64,000 nucleotides of DNA, from the NCBI RefSeq assembly GCF_963678635.1, contig NC_087069.1, positions 47,200,276 to 47,264,275 of the forward strand, read 5' to 3'. A program made the translations under genes and the position numbers. Below the pieces are notes generated by a model that saw nothing but the letters and a program-made list of their open reading frames with translations, made no database searches and was not told the origin of the DNA. This DNA comes from Symsagittifera roscoffensis. Its lineage: Eukaryota; Xenacoelomorpha; Acoela; Convolutidae. Each line of letters opens with the position of its first letter. Position 1 is the stretch's first letter. Below, one piece after another: positions 63,639 to 64,000 of the stretch.

Positions 63639-64000
63639 GTTAGTAACAATAAAAACAAAGTCTATCTTAATTTGCTCAATTTCTTTCATGTCAATTTTAT
63701 TATAACCGTCTATTTATACTGTCTAAGATGTTTTCAAGCGACAATGTGCGAATTGAGGACGCTTTTTTTAGGTCGTGTTGTTTTTTTTTGTTTTTTTTTG
63801 GAAAACTTTTTTACGCTCAAACTTGATTTTAGCGGTTTTCACTTTGTGATTTTTTAAAATCCTTTTGTTAAATTGAAGAAAAATGAGTTCTCCAATTACA
63901 AAAGTTCAAATGAAGCAAAGACCGTGAATGAATTCTAACTTCGAAAAAAGACAGTAATTTTAAGATTTCCGATAGGAAGTGATAATTTACAATTAATCTA

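Overview
The window comes from an AT-rich, intron-rich eukaryotic genome, most likely an invertebrate metazoan. The evidence is a full-length U2 snRNA gene, a NEK4-type kinase split by GT-AG introns, a multi-exon coiled-coil gene, tRNA-derived SINE-like repeats and abundant transposon debris. I cannot name the species.

Positions 1-4941 are mostly non-coding. They hold a possible retroelement coding fragment at the left edge, a 185-bp tandem duplication and long tracts of degenerate 'CGGAGGGTT' repeats. Positions 4942-23787 are one very large LTR retrotransposon of about 18.8 kb. Its two LTRs are about 98% alike by eye, apart from a roughly 150-bp block found only in the 5' copy. The first 6 kb encode a Ty3/Gypsy-type pol (protease, reverse transcriptase, RNase H, integrase) broken by many frameshifts and stops. 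The following 10 kb carry cargo not expected in such an element: an OARD1/TARG1-like macro domain, a helical/coiled-coil gag-like protein, an SGNH (GDSL) hydrolase domain, a second degenerate SGNH-like domain inside a 1004-codon open frame, and an 875-codon protein of unknown family. Several pieces share a frame and look like remains of one polyprotein. No envelope or CCHC gag is visible.

Positions 23788-27950 hold an intact-looking U2 snRNA gene on the minus strand and two short inverted-repeat elements. From 44833 down to 27951 (minus strand) lies a seven-exon gene for an 889-residue coiled-coil protein; all its splice phases agree. Its last intron holds a 3.5-kb element with roughly 450-550-bp terminal inverted repeats around an intact F-box-like gene. 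Its second intron holds a copy of the same repeat, itself interrupted by a FLYWCH-bearing Mutator-like relic.

Positions 46053-63638 (plus strand, running off the window) hold a NEK4-like kinase gene that starts 1.2 kb from the coiled-coil gene in divergent orientation, so the two may share a promoter region. Its introns contain SINE-like copies, a 0.9-kb inverted-repeat element, and a separate LTR plus gag relic whose LTR/leader junction resembles that of the giant element.
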